A DNA stretch of 64,000 nt from Lepus europaeus (GCF_033115175.1 NC_084850.1:100875439-100939438); one strand, 5' to 3'; positions 1 to 22,397 are shown, counted from the first letter of the stretch. A program made the numbers and translations. Notes: a model not told the origin generated them from the sequence alone.

Positions 1-176
1 TTCTTCTCTGCCCAAAACCTTAAAATGCTTTTCAAAAACATTTTGTTCCAACAGTTTTATAGCTTTGCTTTTTTATGTTTACATTTTTTACCCAGACTGG
101 AATTAATTTTTCTGAATTGCAAAATAAGCATCTAATCCCTCCCCAAAAAGATAGTGATTTGTCCCCAAGCCACTTT

Positions 177-533
177 TTTAAAAGATTTATTTGTTTATTT
201 GAAAAGCAAAGTTGCAGAGAGGAAGAGGCAGAGAAATGGAGAACGAGAGAGAGTGAGAGAGAGACAGAGAGAGGTCTTCCATCTGCTGCTTCACTCCCCA
301 AAAGGCCACAACGGCCAGAGCTGGGCTGATCCAAAGCCAGGAGCCAGGAGTTTTTCTGGGTCTCCCACACGCGGATGCAGGGGCCCAGGACTTGAGCCAT
401 CACCCACCACTTTCCCAGGCCATAGCAGAGAGCTGAACTGAAAGTGGAGCAGCTGGGACTCGAACCGGCAACCATATGAGATACAAGCACTGTAGGTGGT
501 GGCTTTACCCGCTAAGCCACAGCACAGCCCCTC
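177..533 (-). mobile_element. CSINE
   Basis: Begins AAAGATTTATTTG, then GAAAAGCAAAGTTGCAGAG and the purine-rich stretch, and ends GCCACAGCACAGCCCC, which is the reverse complement of the tRNA-like C-repeat head. Confidence 0.9.
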
Positions 534-639
534 CCCCTCGGCCCTTTTTTCATAGTGCTTCTCTCTCCCAGTGAACTGAAATATAATTTTTACTAATACT
601 AATTCCCATAAATACTCAGGTTGACATTTGGATTTCTGT

Positions 640-1020
640 TCCTTTTTAATTGAAAGGCAAAGAGAGATAGAGATAGAGATAGAGATAGAGATAGAGATAG
701 AGATAGAGATAGAGATAGAGATAGAGATAGAGATAGATAGAGATAGAGATAGATAGAGATAGAGATAGAGAGAGATAGAGATAGAGATAGAATCTTCAGT
801 CTGGTAATTCATTCTCTCAAATGCCTGCAATAGCCAGGGCTGTGCTGGGCTGAAGCCAGGAGCCCAGAACTCAATCCGGGTCTCCCAGGTGTGTGGCGGA
901 GACCCTGCTTCCTCCCAGGATGTGCAGTAGCAGGAAGCTGGATGCAAGAGAAGAGCCAGGACTTCAACCCAAGCACCCCAATGTGGGATGCAGATGTTAC
1001 AAACTGCCAAACACCTACTC
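640..1020 (-). mobile_element. CSINE, diverged, with expanded hexanucleotide
   Basis: Older copy whose internal purine tract has become an (AGATAG)n microsatellite at 661-790. The remainder (CAGGGCTGTGCTGGGCTGAAG, CCAGGAGCCCAGAACTC) matches the family. Confidence 0.85.
661..790 (+). repeat. (AGATAG)n / (GATAGA)n microsatellite
   Basis: About 130 bp of nearly perfect hexanucleotide with a few tetranucleotide GATA interruptions, lying inside a CSINE. Confidence 0.95.
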
Positions 1021-1030
1021 TCAGTTTTTA

Positions 1031-1350
1031 AAACATTCTTTTTTTAAAAATGTCATTTGCTTCATTTTTTGAAAGGCAGAGAAAAAAAAAGAGGCACACA
1101 GAAATGTCCTATCCATTGGTTCATTCTCCAAAGGCTCAAAACAGCTGGAGCTGGGCTAGGCTGAAGTCAGAATCCAGGAACTCAATCCAGGTTTCTCACA
1201 TGAGTCGTAGGAACCCAAGTATTTGTGCCATCACTGCTGCCTCCCACAGTGCACAATAGCAGGAAGCTTGAATTTGAAGTGGAGTTGGGACTAGGACACA
1301 GGCATTCCAATTGGGGAGGTGGGCATCTTAATCACAGACCAAGCCCCACC
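1031..1350 (-). mobile_element. CSINE, old
   Basis: TTTTTTGAAAGGCAGAG start and CATCTTAATCACAGACCAAG end; diverged C repeat. Confidence 0.8.
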
Positions 1351-1360
1351 TGGATATACT

Positions 1361-1694
1361 TTTTTAAAAAAAGATTTATTTATTTGAAAGAGTTACAAAC
1401 AGAGAGAAGGAAAGGCAGCGAGAGAGAGGTCTTCCATCAGCTGGTTCACTTCCCAATTGGCCACAACAGCTGGAGCTGAGCAGATCCGAAGACAGGAGCC
1501 CAGGAGCTTCTTCCTGGTCTCCCATGTGGGTTCAGGGGCCCAAGCACTTGGGCCATCTTCTACTGCCTTCCCAGGCCATAGCAGAGAGCCAGATCGGAAG
1601 TGGAGCAGTCGGGACTCGAACCGGTACCCATATGGGATGCCGTATGAGACCTTCAGGCCAGGGTGTTAACCCACTGTGCCACAGCGCCAGCTCC
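1361..1694 (-). mobile_element. CSINE
   Basis: AAAGATTTATTTATTTGAAAG to CCACAGCGCCAGCTCC. A 45-bp remnant of another C repeat follows it (1695-1738). Confidence 0.9.
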
Positions 1695-2208
1695 AGATGT
1701 GGGCATCTTAACCTCTGTGCCAAATAAATGCCTACTCATGGGGAAAAAAAATTTTTTTTTCGTGAACCATACTTTATTTAGTCATTTTTTTTACAACTGA
1801 AACTCTGGGAATTCAAAATTAAAACCCTTACCTGTGAACGTCTTATAGACACCAGAGAACGTTTCCACTTTATGTTCCCCATTATTCTGCTCTGCTTTGT
1901 CCAGATGAACCTTTATGAGCTGACTGCCATCCAGTGTCCCATGGATTCTCTTGCCCACGATTTCACTTGGGAAGACCAGATCTTCAAGGATCGCAATGTG
2001 CACGGCTGTCAGAGTGCGGCTCCCAGGGTGCTTTTGCTTACTTTTCATTTTGTTTTTCTGAGTTGGTTTAGGCGGAATTCTCCTCTGGGCAATAAAGACA
2101 ACATGCTTCCCACGAAACACTTTCTCCAACTCATGTGCTAGCTGGACTTGAATTTATTGGAAATATTTTAGTTGAGGAATGGGAACAAAGATGATGATAA
2201 CTTTTCTT

Positions 2209-2540
2209 TATTTTTTTAAAGATTTATTTATGTATTTGAAAGTCAGTTACACAGAGAAGAAGAGGTAGAGAGAGAGAGAGAGGTCTTTATCCATTGGTTC
2301 ACTCCCCAATTTGCCGCAACAGCCAGAGCTGTGCCAATCCAAAGCTAGAAGCCAGGAGCTTCTTCTGGGTCTCTCTCACTGGTGCAGGGGCCCAAGGACT
2401 TGGACCATCTTCCACTGCTTTCCCAGGCCATAGCAGAGAGGTAGATTGGAAGGAGAGCAGCTGGGACTCAAACTGGCGCCCATATGGGATGCCGACACTG
2501 CAGGCAGTGGCTTTACCCGCTACGCCACAGCACTGGCCCC
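2209..2540 (-). mobile_element. CSINE inserted in RPS7 pseudogene
   Basis: Flanked by the target-site duplication GATGATARCTTTT, so it post-dates the retrocopy. Confidence 0.92.
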
Positions 2541-2689
2541 GATGATAGCTTTTCAGCCACCACCAACTTGGATTTCCTTGGTAGCTGTGATGTCCAGCTC
2601 CCCTAACTGAACCTTGAGGTCTGAGTTCACCTCCAACCTGGGGAGTGCCTGGGAGAGGCCCAGCTCAAACTCATTCCACTTCTCACCTT

Positions 2690-3004
2690 TTTTTTTTTTT
2701 TAATTTGACAGGCAGAGTTAGACAGTGAGAGAGAGAGATAGGAAAGGTCTTCCTTCCTTTGGTTCATCCCCCAAATGGCTGCCACGGCTAGAGCTATGCC
2801 GATCCAAATCCAGGAGCCAGGTACTTCCTCATGGTTTCCCACACGGGCACAGGCGCCCAAGCACCTCGGCCATCCTCCACTGCCCTCCCAGGCCACAGCA
2901 GAGAGCTGGACTGGAAGAGGAGCAACCGGGACTAGAACCCAGTGCCCATATGGGATGCCGGCGCCGCAGGCAGAGAATTAACCAAGTGAGCCACGGTGCC
3001 GGTC
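2690..3004 (-). mobile_element. CSINE inserted in RPS7 pseudogene
   Basis: TTTTTAATTTGACAGGCAGAG to CACGGTGCCGGTC, with a short CTCACC repeat at both ends. Confidence 0.9.
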
Positions 3005-4029
3005 CCTCACCCTTGGGTTTGACATGGGTTCTCTTGGTTCAGTATCAATATCAACTGAGGAACAGCTGGGGGGGGGGGACTTGTTTGAGAGGCAGAGAGT
3101 AAATTAGTAATTCTCACACATTTAAAGCACCGTCAGAATGTTAACATCGGTTTACAAGTTCCATTTTGGAATTTTGATTGGAATGTACTCATTTTTTAAA
3201 GGTCAGTTTGGGCAAGAACTGTCATCTTTATTACATGGAGGTTGTATGTGCACGCATAGATCGGCTTGTTTATCAAGCCAATGGACAGATCTGGGAAATA
3301 AAAGTGCTAGCCACAAGAAGGTGCAAGGCAAACAGAAGCCCAGTGAAGTTTCCGCAGGCCCAGCTGAAGAAAGAAAGGTTGGGTGTACAAGGTGTTTTGC
3401 AAGCTATGTGCACCTGAAAATATGAACAGGAGCTTCCACTGCGTGTAACACCAATGGTAGTCGGAGGGGCTTAGTACACGTTGGATGAACGAACAAATGA
3501 GCTAAACAGTTTCTGGAGAGCTTCTTATATGCCAAGCAACCTGCTAGTGTTTTTCATGATTTATCACTAATCCCAGCAACCCTGCCAGACAGGGGGTATG
3601 AACCCCTTGACAAGAGCCAGAAAAGCTAAGGCTGGCAGAGGGGCTCCTTATGATCCCAGAAGTCAATCACCGACGGGACCAGATCTAAATCCCATCCATC
3701 TATCCATGCATCCATCCATCTGTCAAGGATTTATTAAGCATCTACTGTGTGGCACAACGACCATAGTACAACAACCGCTCGAGATGCCGTGCAAAGGCGA
3801 AAGGCTCCCTAGAAGCCCAGATGGGCGGCTGGACTGAAAGTGCTGAAAGGGCGGAGTTTCTGACTCGCACCTCCAGGGAATGTCGCTGCCTCTGTCTCAT
3901 AGTTATGGCTTTGGCCAGGGAGCAAGGCAAGATCCAGGCTGGAGCGCTGTCTAGGGCGCAAATTATTACAAATATTGGCCGGGAGGGAGCGCACTTCCAC
4001 AGCCATAAACTTGACCTAGACACCCTTTA

Positions 4030-4030
<1 letters not shown>
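3005..4030. other. Intergenic region upstream of TFE3
   Basis: No gene seen. It contains the RPS7 pseudogene 5' remnant to about 3040, a MIR-like fragment (about 3505-3610), an ATCC-type stretch near 3690-3725, and unassigned sequence. Confidence 0.6.
3505..3610 (-). mobile_element. MIR fragment
   Basis: Sequence resembling the reverse MIR core (ATTTATCACTAATCCCAGCA followed by an AGACAGGGGGTA box). Confidence 0.6.
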
Positions 4031-15008
<10,978 letters not shown>

Positions 15009-15039
15009 TCAGGCCTCACCCCTCCCCTGGGCCTTCCCC

Positions 15040-15560
15040 GCCCAGGAAAGGAGGACAAGTCTGGATGAGGCCCTGCCTTTTCCCCCACCCTCCCGTGAGA
15101 CTGCCCTGCCCAGGTGTACTGGGGGGAGAGGAGATGTGATCAGGCAAGGAGGAGGAGGAGTCAGATGAGGCTCCTCCCCTTCCCCAAAGGCCCAGCTCAG
15201 TGCAGGTATTTCAGAGGGAGAAGGCACCCCAAAGTGGTGAGGTCAGGGCCTGTGCCCTGCGGATCACAGCCTCGCCCCTGCCGCCGTGGGACCTGCTCTT
15301 GCCCAAGTGAAGGAAGGAAGCAGGATGAGGGCCTGCCCTGTACCCTGGGGACCGTCCTAGCTCGATCTCCCAGGAAAAGAAGGTGTCAGGATGGTGCTCC
15401 ATCCCTTCTCAGCAAACCGCCAGTCTAGTCCAGGCTACCAGGGAAGAGGAGTCAAAATGATGGAGGTCCCACTGCCGGGGGCTACAGCCCTGCGCCTTCC
15501 CCTTGAATCCTGCCCTGCTCAGGCAAGGAACAGAAGTGAGACTGAGACATGGCCCCTTTG
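15040..15560 (+). repeat. Diverged tandem repeats in TFE3 3' UTR
   Basis: A degenerate unit recurs near 15048, 15109, 15298, 15368, 15434 and 15517: CCCAGG(N)AAGRAGG, then AGGATGRGG, then CCTGCCYTT. Confidence 0.55.
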
Positions 15561-16338
15561 CCTAGGAACTCGGTATTGGCCTTCTAGGAATGGAGGCGCT
15601 AGGCCCCTTCCCTTTCCTGTAGTAACAGCCCAGCGCAGGCATTTCAGGTGTAGAGGACCCCGCGTGGAGGTCACAGCCGCCGTGCCCTTGGCCCATCAGC
15701 AGCATCCCACCCAAGCATTCCACGCTGCAGGGAAGAGCGGGTACTTAAGCTCCCCTGCCTGAACCTGGGACCAAGCCCACCTAGCTTAGGAGGGCTCTGA
15801 GCCGACCTTGCTCTAGAGGAAGGGGACAAGATATTGCAATCATACGGGTTGACTTTGCAGACCGAGGTGGGGAGTGAGACTCGGGCCCCGACCCTTGGGC
15901 AGACTCCTGCCTTCTTCCTCGCAGCAGTGTGAGGAGGGGATGGGGGATAGCGGGGACTGAGGCCAGGCATCCAGAATCGGGACTTCAGGGCATAGAGGGA
16001 CACGATGAAGGAAGGGGACATTTCTGCAAGATCCACAGCCCAGGAAAAGGGTGGAAACCTCTTCCACCGAGGCAGAGCCCTGGAGCGTGGGTCACAAAAG
16101 CATATTGTTTCCCCTCATTTTTTTTAACTCCCCTATTCCGAAACTAGGTTACCCCCAGCCTCTGGGCCCCACCCCATTCTCCATGGGGAGGGAATCCCTC
16201 CATTTGAGATATCCAGAGACACTCCCCACCCACTGCCCACCCCTCCCACCACTTACACCCAAGGCTGTCGGCTTTGGATTGCTGGGGCCAGGCCCCAGGG
16301 AGGGTGTGCTGAGGGGTCTGTAGGTTTGGGATCAAAAT

Positions 16339-16344
16339 AATAAA
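16339..16344 (+). terminator. TFE3: TFE3 poly(A) signal AATAAA
   Basis: Canonical AATAAA about 1.33 kb after the stop, followed within 30 nt by the GT-rich stretch GGCGTGTTTG. No earlier AATAAA is seen in the UTR. Confidence 0.85.
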
Positions 16345-16788
16345 TGCTAGGCGTGTTTGATGCGCTTTTAACTTTGGCAAAGAGTCTCCTGTCCTCGTTT
16401 GTGACGGTGCAGTGAACATGACCCGTGTAGGCCACAAAGGCTGAAGGTTCTTGGAAGAAACAGATTGGAGAGGGATGGATGAGAGGTTGGAGATGGGAAG
16501 CGAGGCGGCAGGAAATCAACCTCCAAACAAAGGCTATTGGCCTTGCAAAAGACCTGCCAGGCCCCATTCGAACTGCTGCCATTTGTTTCACTTGATTTGT
16601 TTCTCTTAGGAATGTTGGTCAGAATGTGCTGTTTCTCCTTCCCATTTCCTGCTTGAAGAAGCCTGGTGGCAGAATTTAAGTAACTCTTCTGAAGGTGGGC
16701 AGCCTGAAATACTGAACAGTCAAGTTTGGCGAGTGACGACTCCAGATTGAAAACATCACTGAGGGCAGAGTGGGAGAGGAGATTTCTG

Positions 16789-17100
16789 ATTAAAAAAAAA
16801 AAGTTTATTTTTATCTACTTGAAAGGCAGAGTGCCAGAGAGAAAGGGAGAGAGAGATACCTTCCTTCCACTTATTCACTCCCCAAATGGCCCCAACAGCC
16901 AGGACTGGGCCAGACTGAAGCCAGGAGCCAGGAGCTCCATCTGGGTCTCCCACTTGAGTTGCAGGGGCCCAAGCACTTGGACCATCTTCCACTGCTTTTT
17001 CAGGTGCACTAGCAGGGAGCTGGATTGGAAGTGGAATCCAGTATGGGATGCCTGGGTTATAGGCAGTGGTTTAATCTGCTATACCACAATGCCTGTTCCT
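16789..17100 (-). mobile_element. CSINE
   Basis: AAGTTTATTTTTATCTACTT head to ACCACAATGCCTGTTCC end. Confidence 0.88.
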
Positions 17101-17144
17101 GGGAGAAATGATTTTATTGGAAATTTAATTTACTTATCTTTTAC

Positions 17145-17320
17145 TTATTTAATTCATTTGTTTGAGAGACAGACCTAGAGAGCTCTCAATCTGCTGGTTC
17201 ACTCCCCAAATGTCCACAACAGGCTGGGGCTGGGATTGGCCAAAACCAGAAGCCAGGAACTCAATCCAGGTCTCCCATGGTGGGGGGCAGGAACCTTAAT
17301 CACGAGGCCAAACACCCACT
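17145..17320 (-). mobile_element. CSINE fragment, old
   Basis: TTGTTTGAGAGACAG to GGCCAAACACCCACTC; internally shortened. Confidence 0.75.
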
Positions 17321-17358
17321 CACAAGTTCACATTTGAAACTGATAAGGAAATATATTG

Positions 17359-17672
17359 GGGCCAGTGCTGTGCCATAGTAGTCTAAGCCTCCACCTGCGG
17401 TGCCATCATCCCATATGGGTGCCAGTTCATGTCCGGGCTGCTGCTATGGCCTGGGAAAGCAGTGGAAGATGGCCCAAGTGCTTGGGCCCCTGCACCCACG
17501 AGGGAGACCCAGAAGAAGCTCCTGGTTCCTCACTTCCGATCAGCCCAGCTTTGGTCGTTGTGCCCAATTGGAGAATGAGCCAGCGGATGGAAGATCTCTC
17601 TGTCTCTCCCTCTCTCTATCTGAAACTCTACTTCTCAAGTAAATAAATAAATCTTTTTTTTTTAAAAAAAAA
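17359..17672 (+). mobile_element. CSINE
   Basis: GGGGCCAGTGCTGTGCC head to AAATAAATAAATC tail. Confidence 0.9.
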
Positions 17673-17983
17673 GTATATGAAAATGTCACCTGGAAGATAA
17701 CACAGGTGTTCAAAATGGTAGGGTGAAGAGAAAACTAAAGGTCAAGGAATAGGCAAGCAACTCAATTTTGGAACAAGATGTTGCTATTTGGGAAGCATTT
17801 AAGTGGAAATGAACAGATATAAGTTTTCATGAAGCCTGGGAAATAGTATTTTGTGAGGAATTCCTCAGCCATACCCTGGCTCCCAGGCATCAGGCCTGAT
17901 CCCTGTGTCTCCCCCACCAGACAGTGAACCCAAACGGCAGGCATGGGCGTGGTCACCATGACTCCCCTCACGCTTGTGCTTCT

Positions 17984-18279
17984 TTTTATTTTTTAAAGAT
18001 TATTTATTTATTAGAGAGGTCTTCCATCCACTGGTTCACTCCCCAAATGGCCGCCATGGCCAGAGCTGGGCTGATCCAAAGCCAGGAACCTAGAGCTTCT
18101 TTCGGGTCTCCCACGAAGGTGCAGGGGCTCAAGGACTTGGACCATCTTCTACTGCTTTCCCAGGCCACAGCAGAGAGCTGGATCGGAAGTGGAGCATCCG
18201 GGATTCGAACCAGTGCTCATATGGGATGATGGCACTGCAGGTGGCAACTTTACCTGCTACACCACATTGCCGGTCCCAA
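17984..18279 (-). mobile_element. CSINE
   Basis: AAAGATTATTTATTTATT to CCACATTGCCGGTCCC. Confidence 0.9.
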
Positions 18280-18299
18280 TCTTTATTTTATAAACATAA

Positions 18300-18547
18300 C
18301 ATAGAGTGACCAGATTTTTTTTTAAGTTTTTATTCTGAAGGGTTTTAAATGTCCAGAAGAATTACAGAGCCATTAGACAGAGTTCCCGTATGTATCACTC
18401 ATCTCCTAGCGTTAACATCTTACATAGCCATAGAAAATAACAGAGGCAGAGTACTTTTAACCTCAGACTTTATTTAGATTTACCAGTTTTTCTGATGATG
18501 TGATGATGTCTTTTCTATTCTAGGCTCCAAGTAAGGGTATTGTATTC
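18300..18547. mobile_element. Old L1-type fragment (tentative)
   Basis: TTCCCGTATGTATCACTCAT, CGTTAACATCTTACATAGCC and the ACTTTATTTAGATTTACCAG box resemble a widespread L1M-associated mammalian repeat. Confidence 0.45.
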
Positions 18548-18560
18548 ATTACCTATGCCT

Positions 18561-18868
18561 GGTGGTTTTTTTTTTTTTTTTTTTTTTTTTTAGTTTATTT
18601 TATTGATTTGAAAGGCAGAGTTACAGAGAGAGAAATAGAGATCCTCCATCTGCTGGTTTACTCCCCAAATGACCACAATGGCCAGGACTGGGCCAGGCTG
18701 AAACCAGGAACCAGGAGCTTCATCTGAGTTTCCCACATGGGTGCAGGGGCCCGAGCAGTTGGGCCAGTTTCTGCTGCTTTCCCAGGCACATTAGCAGGGA
18801 GCTGGATCAAAAGTGGAACAACCAGGACTCAAACTGGCGCCCATAGGGGATGCCGGCATTCAGCCCCT
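18561..18868 (-). mobile_element. CSINE with perfect target duplication
   Basis: Flanked by 13-bp direct repeats ATTACCTATGCCT at 18548-18560 and 18869-18881. Confidence 0.95.
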
Positions 18869-19096
18869 ATTACCTATGCCTATTGAACAAATGACCACAA
18901 TGTTAATGACTAAAAACAACACACATTCATCATCTCTTGGGTTTTGAGGGTCAGGAATCCAGGCTGGGCTCAGCTGGGTCCTCAGGGTGACAGCATAATC
19001 AAAGAAGGTGTCTGGTAGAACCAGAGACTCATCTGAAAGTGTGACTGGGGAAGAGCTGCTCTGTGCAGGATACAGCTCTCTGCAGCTTACAACATG
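18869..19096. mobile_element. Old LTR-like repeat fragment (possibly MaLR), fossil
   Basis: Non-coding remnant with phrases (GACTAAAAACAACACACATT, GGTCAGGAATCCAGGCTGGG) reminiscent of old mammalian LTR repeats. No coding parts; the family assignment is tentative. Confidence 0.35.
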
Positions 19097-19110
19097 GTAG
19101 TTTTCCATTT

Positions 19111-19420
19111 TGTTTTTTAAAAAATATTTATTTGAAAGGCAGAGTGACAGAGAAAGAGAGGTCTTCCATCCACTGCTTCACTGCCAAAATGGCCACAATA
19201 GCCAGGGCTGGGTCAGGCTGAAGCCAGGAGCCAGGAACTCCATGTGGGTCTCCCACATGGGTGACAGGAACCCAAGTACTCAGGCCATTATCTGCTGCCT
19301 CCCAGGTACATTTAGTAGGAAGCTGGGTCAGAAGCAAAGGCAGAACTAGATCTCAGGTGTTCCAATAGGGGATACAGTTGTCCCACGAGGCAGCCTAACC
19401 TGCTGAGCCAAAGTATACCA
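19111..19420 (-). mobile_element. CSINE
   Basis: AAAATATTTATTTGAAAGGC to CTGAGCCAAAGTATACC. Confidence 0.88.
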
Positions 19421-19435
19421 CTTAATTCCATTAAA

Positions 19436-19906
19436 ATTTTATTTTATTTGAAATATAGAGAAAGAGTTCTTCCATTCTCTGCACTTCCCAAATGCCCACA
19501 ACATCTGGGATTGGGTTTGGCCAAACCCAGAAGCCCAAAACCCAACCCTGAAGTCTCTTGTGGGTGGCAGGGATTCAAGTACTTGGGCCATCATCTGCTG
19601 CATCCCAGGCTGCACATTAACAGGAAGCTGGATTAGAAATGGAAGCAGGATGGCCGGCGCCGCGGCTCAATAGGCTAATCCTCCACCTGCGGCGCCAGCA
19701 CACCGGGTTCTAGTCCCGGTTGGGGCGCCGGATTCTGTCTCGATTGCCCCTCTTCCAGGCCAACTCTCTGCTATGGCCAGGGAGTGCAGTGGAGGATGGC
19801 CCAAGTGCTTGGGCCCTGCACCCGCATGGGAGACCAGGATAAGCACCTGGCTCCAAGCGTGCCGGCTGTGGCGGCCTTTGGAGGGTGAACCAATGGCAAA
19901 GGAAGA

Positions 19907-19937
<31 letters not shown>

Positions 19938-19953
19938 GTCCACTCTGCCTGTC

Positions 19954-20003
<50 letters not shown>

Positions 20004-20090
20004 GGAAGCAGGGCTCAAACCCAGGCACTCTAGTATGGGGTACAGAAGTCCAAGTGGCATTTTCACTTCTATGCCAAATGTCTACCCCTA
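19436..20090 (-). mobile_element. CSINE (old) interrupted by a younger CSINE
   Basis: Outer halves 19436-19649 and 19998-20090 belong to one diverged copy (ends GCCAAATGTCTACCCC), split by the + strand element 19650-19997. Confidence 0.88.
19650..19997 (+). mobile_element. CSINE, young, nested
   Basis: GGCCGGCGCCGCGGCTCAAT head and an expanded (GA)n tail. Perfect 15-bp target duplication AGAAATGGAAGCAGG at 19635 and 19998. Confidence 0.95.
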
Positions 20091-20467
20091 TAGCCCCAAA
20101 ATATGATAGTTTGCTTCACCAAAGCCAGCAAAAAGAACTCAGCTATGAAAATAAAACCATATCTAATCCAATCACAGGTAGGCCACCCCGTCAGTGTAGG
20201 GACATTATGTTGACTGAAGTCAGGTTGGTCAAAAGGATGGGATTACACAAACCCATGAATATCAGTGGACAAGGACCACTGATGGTAGGGCAAACTCATA
20301 GCTCCCTTCCACGTGGCATTTGCTTGTTATGTCTTCCTGGTCTGTGTTGACCATTTCTCAGGCTGTCCATTGAGAAGCTCTACAAATCATGCGATTCTGG
20401 AAGCAACAAGCACATTTCGTGCCCAGATCTTGCATTCTAAATGCATTCCCCAATAAAAGGAACCAGA

Positions 20468-20784
20468 TGGCCGGCATTGTGGTGCAATTAAGCTGCCAAT
20501 TGCAAGGTTGGCATCCTATATCAGAGCACTAGTTTGAGTCCTGGTTATTGCTTTCAGTCTAGCTTCCTGCTAATGTGCCTGCGAAGGCAGTGGAGAATGG
20601 ACCAAGTACTTGGGTCCCTGCTGACCATGTGATAGACCTGGATTGAGTTCCTGGCTGCTGGCTTTGACCTGGCTCAGCCCTGGCTATTATGGCCATTGGA
20701 GAGTGAACCAACAGATAGAAGAGTCTCTCTCTCTCTCTCTCTCTCTCCCTCTCTGCCTTTCAAATAAATGGATAAATATGTTTT
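20468..20784 (+). mobile_element. CSINE with 16-bp target duplication
   Basis: Perfect direct repeats AATAAAAGGAACCAGA at 20452-20467 and 20785-20800. Confidence 0.94.
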
Positions 20785-21342
20785 AATAAAAGGAACCAGA
20801 GCTCCTTGGAGAAATGTCTGATTTTAAGGCTGGAGTAGAGAAACATGAGCCTAGAACATCCTGTAAAGCCAGTAGTTATGGGAGCATGTCACCAGGATAT
20901 GGGGGCAACCTCACAGAACTCCCCGGAGCCAAAGCTGGAACAATGACAGAGCAACAGTAGTATTGGATTATGGTCCAAAGGATGAAACATCCATGAGTCC
21001 ATACTGACATCAGTCAGTGCTATGATTGAATAAATCAATGCTGGAGAAGGGACAATTCTTCCATGTGGAAGAATCCCAAATAATAAATATAGAAGGAATG
21101 AAAGGAGTAGAAAAGTTCATTAGACTATTGCAGAAATAATTACTGCAGGTTAGATCCACCAAACGCTAACACATAAACACGGCATCCAACAGTTGCCCAA
21201 CCTTAGTTCTCACTTTCCAAACATATGTGAAATATCTGACTCTTAGCCCTCTGAGAGGTGGGGTGGAATTCCTTTCCGCTTCAATGTGGGCTACACTGTG
21301 AAACTTGCTTCTAATGACAAGGCCTCACATAAGCATGAATTT

Positions 21343-21651
21343 CTTCTTTTTAAGAACATTTATTTTGAAAGTCAGAGTTATGGGGGGCAGGGAGAGAGAG
21401 ATCACTCTTCCATCCACTGGTTCATTCCTCAAATGGTCACAATAGCCAGTGCTGGGCCAGACCAAAGCCAGGAACTTGATCTGGAGTGGGTGCAGGGGCC
21501 CAAGGACTTGGCCATCTTCCACTGATTTCCCAGGCCATAGCAGAGAGCTGGATTGGAAGTGGAGCTGCTGGGACATGAACTGGTATCCATATGGGATGCT
21601 GGCCGGTGTTGCAGGCAGCATCTTTACCCTCTACACCACAATGCCAGCCCC
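21343..21651 (-). mobile_element. CSINE
   Basis: Flanked by ARCATGAATTT direct repeats (21332, 21653). Confidence 0.92.
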
Positions 21652-21696
21652 AAACATGAATTTAAAGGTTTTTTTTTTTTAAAAAGATTTATTTGA

Positions 21697-22031
21697 GGCC
21701 GGCACCGTGGCTCAATAGGCTAATCCTCCACCTAGCGGTGCCGGCACACTGGGTTCTAGTCCTGGTTGGGGCGCCAGATTCTGTCCCGGTTGCCCCTCTT
21801 CCAGGCCAGCTCTCTGCTGTGGCCCGGGAAGGCAGTGGAGGATGGTCCAAGTCCTTGGACCCTGCACCCCATGGGAGACCAGGATAAGCACCTGGCTCCT
21901 GCCATCGGATCAGCGCGGTGCGCTGGCCACGGCGCGCTGGCCGTGGCGGCCATTGGAGGGTGGACCAACGGCAAAGGAAGACCTTTCTCTCTGTCTCTGT
22001 CTCCCTCACTGTCCACTCTGCCTGTCAAAAA
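21697..22031 (+). mobile_element. CSINE, young, nested
   Basis: Perfect target duplication AAAAAGATTTATTTGA at 21681-21696 and 22032-22047. Confidence 0.95.
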
Positions 22032-22298
22032 AAAAAGATTTATTTGAAAGGCAGAGTTACAGAGAGATAGAGAGACATACTTCCATTTGCTTGTTCACTG
22101 CTCAAATGGACACAACAGACAGGGCAGAGTCAGGCTGGAGCCAGGAGCTTCATCTGGGTCTCCCACATAGGTGGCATGGACCCAAATACCTGAGCCGTCA
22201 CTGCTGCCTCGCAGGGTGCACATTATCAGCTGAAATTGGAAGAGGAGCTGACTCAAACCAGGCATTCTGATATGGGATGTAGGCATCCCAAGTGGCAT

Positions 22299-22348
22299 AT
22301 TTTTTAAAAAAGTTTTATTTGAAAGTCAGAGTTACACAGAGAGAAGGG

Positions 22349-22397
<49 letters not shown>

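Larger units (their letters stand above)
1751..3040 (-). pseudogene. RPS7 processed pseudogene, split by two CSINEs
   Basis: Intronless retrocopy of ribosomal protein S7. Reading the minus strand, [19 protein letters not shown] appears near 2660-3030, then IIIFVPIPQLKYFQ near 2150-2195, then [11 protein letters not shown]...PSEIVGKR...[10 protein letters not shown] and the true C-terminus NFEFPEFQL ending at 1793. A short 3' UTR with AATAAA and an oligo(A) tail (oligo-T at 1751-1761) follows. CSINEs interrupt it at about 2209-2540 and 2690-3004. Many substitutions and the missing start mean no functional protein. Confidence 0.9.
15009..16365 (+). other. TFE3: TFE3 3' UTR
   Basis: About 1.35 kb from the stop codon to just past the poly(A) signal. 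The first 700 bp is made of diverged repeats of a CCCAGGNAAG...AGGATGRGGSCCTG unit. The cleavage site is inferred at roughly 16360. Confidence 0.8.

Noticed and set aside
177-533. tRNA-like A/B boxes within CSINE copies as tRNA genes
   Set aside because: They are the tRNA-derived heads of SINEs, diverged and without a foldable acceptor stem.
20090-21340. Unassigned AT-moderate blocks 20090-20460 and 20801-21340 as possible genes
   Set aside because: No long coding frame, no splice-flanked conserved peptide; phrases such as CATGAGTCCATACTGACAT suggest an old interspersed repeat that I cannot name.
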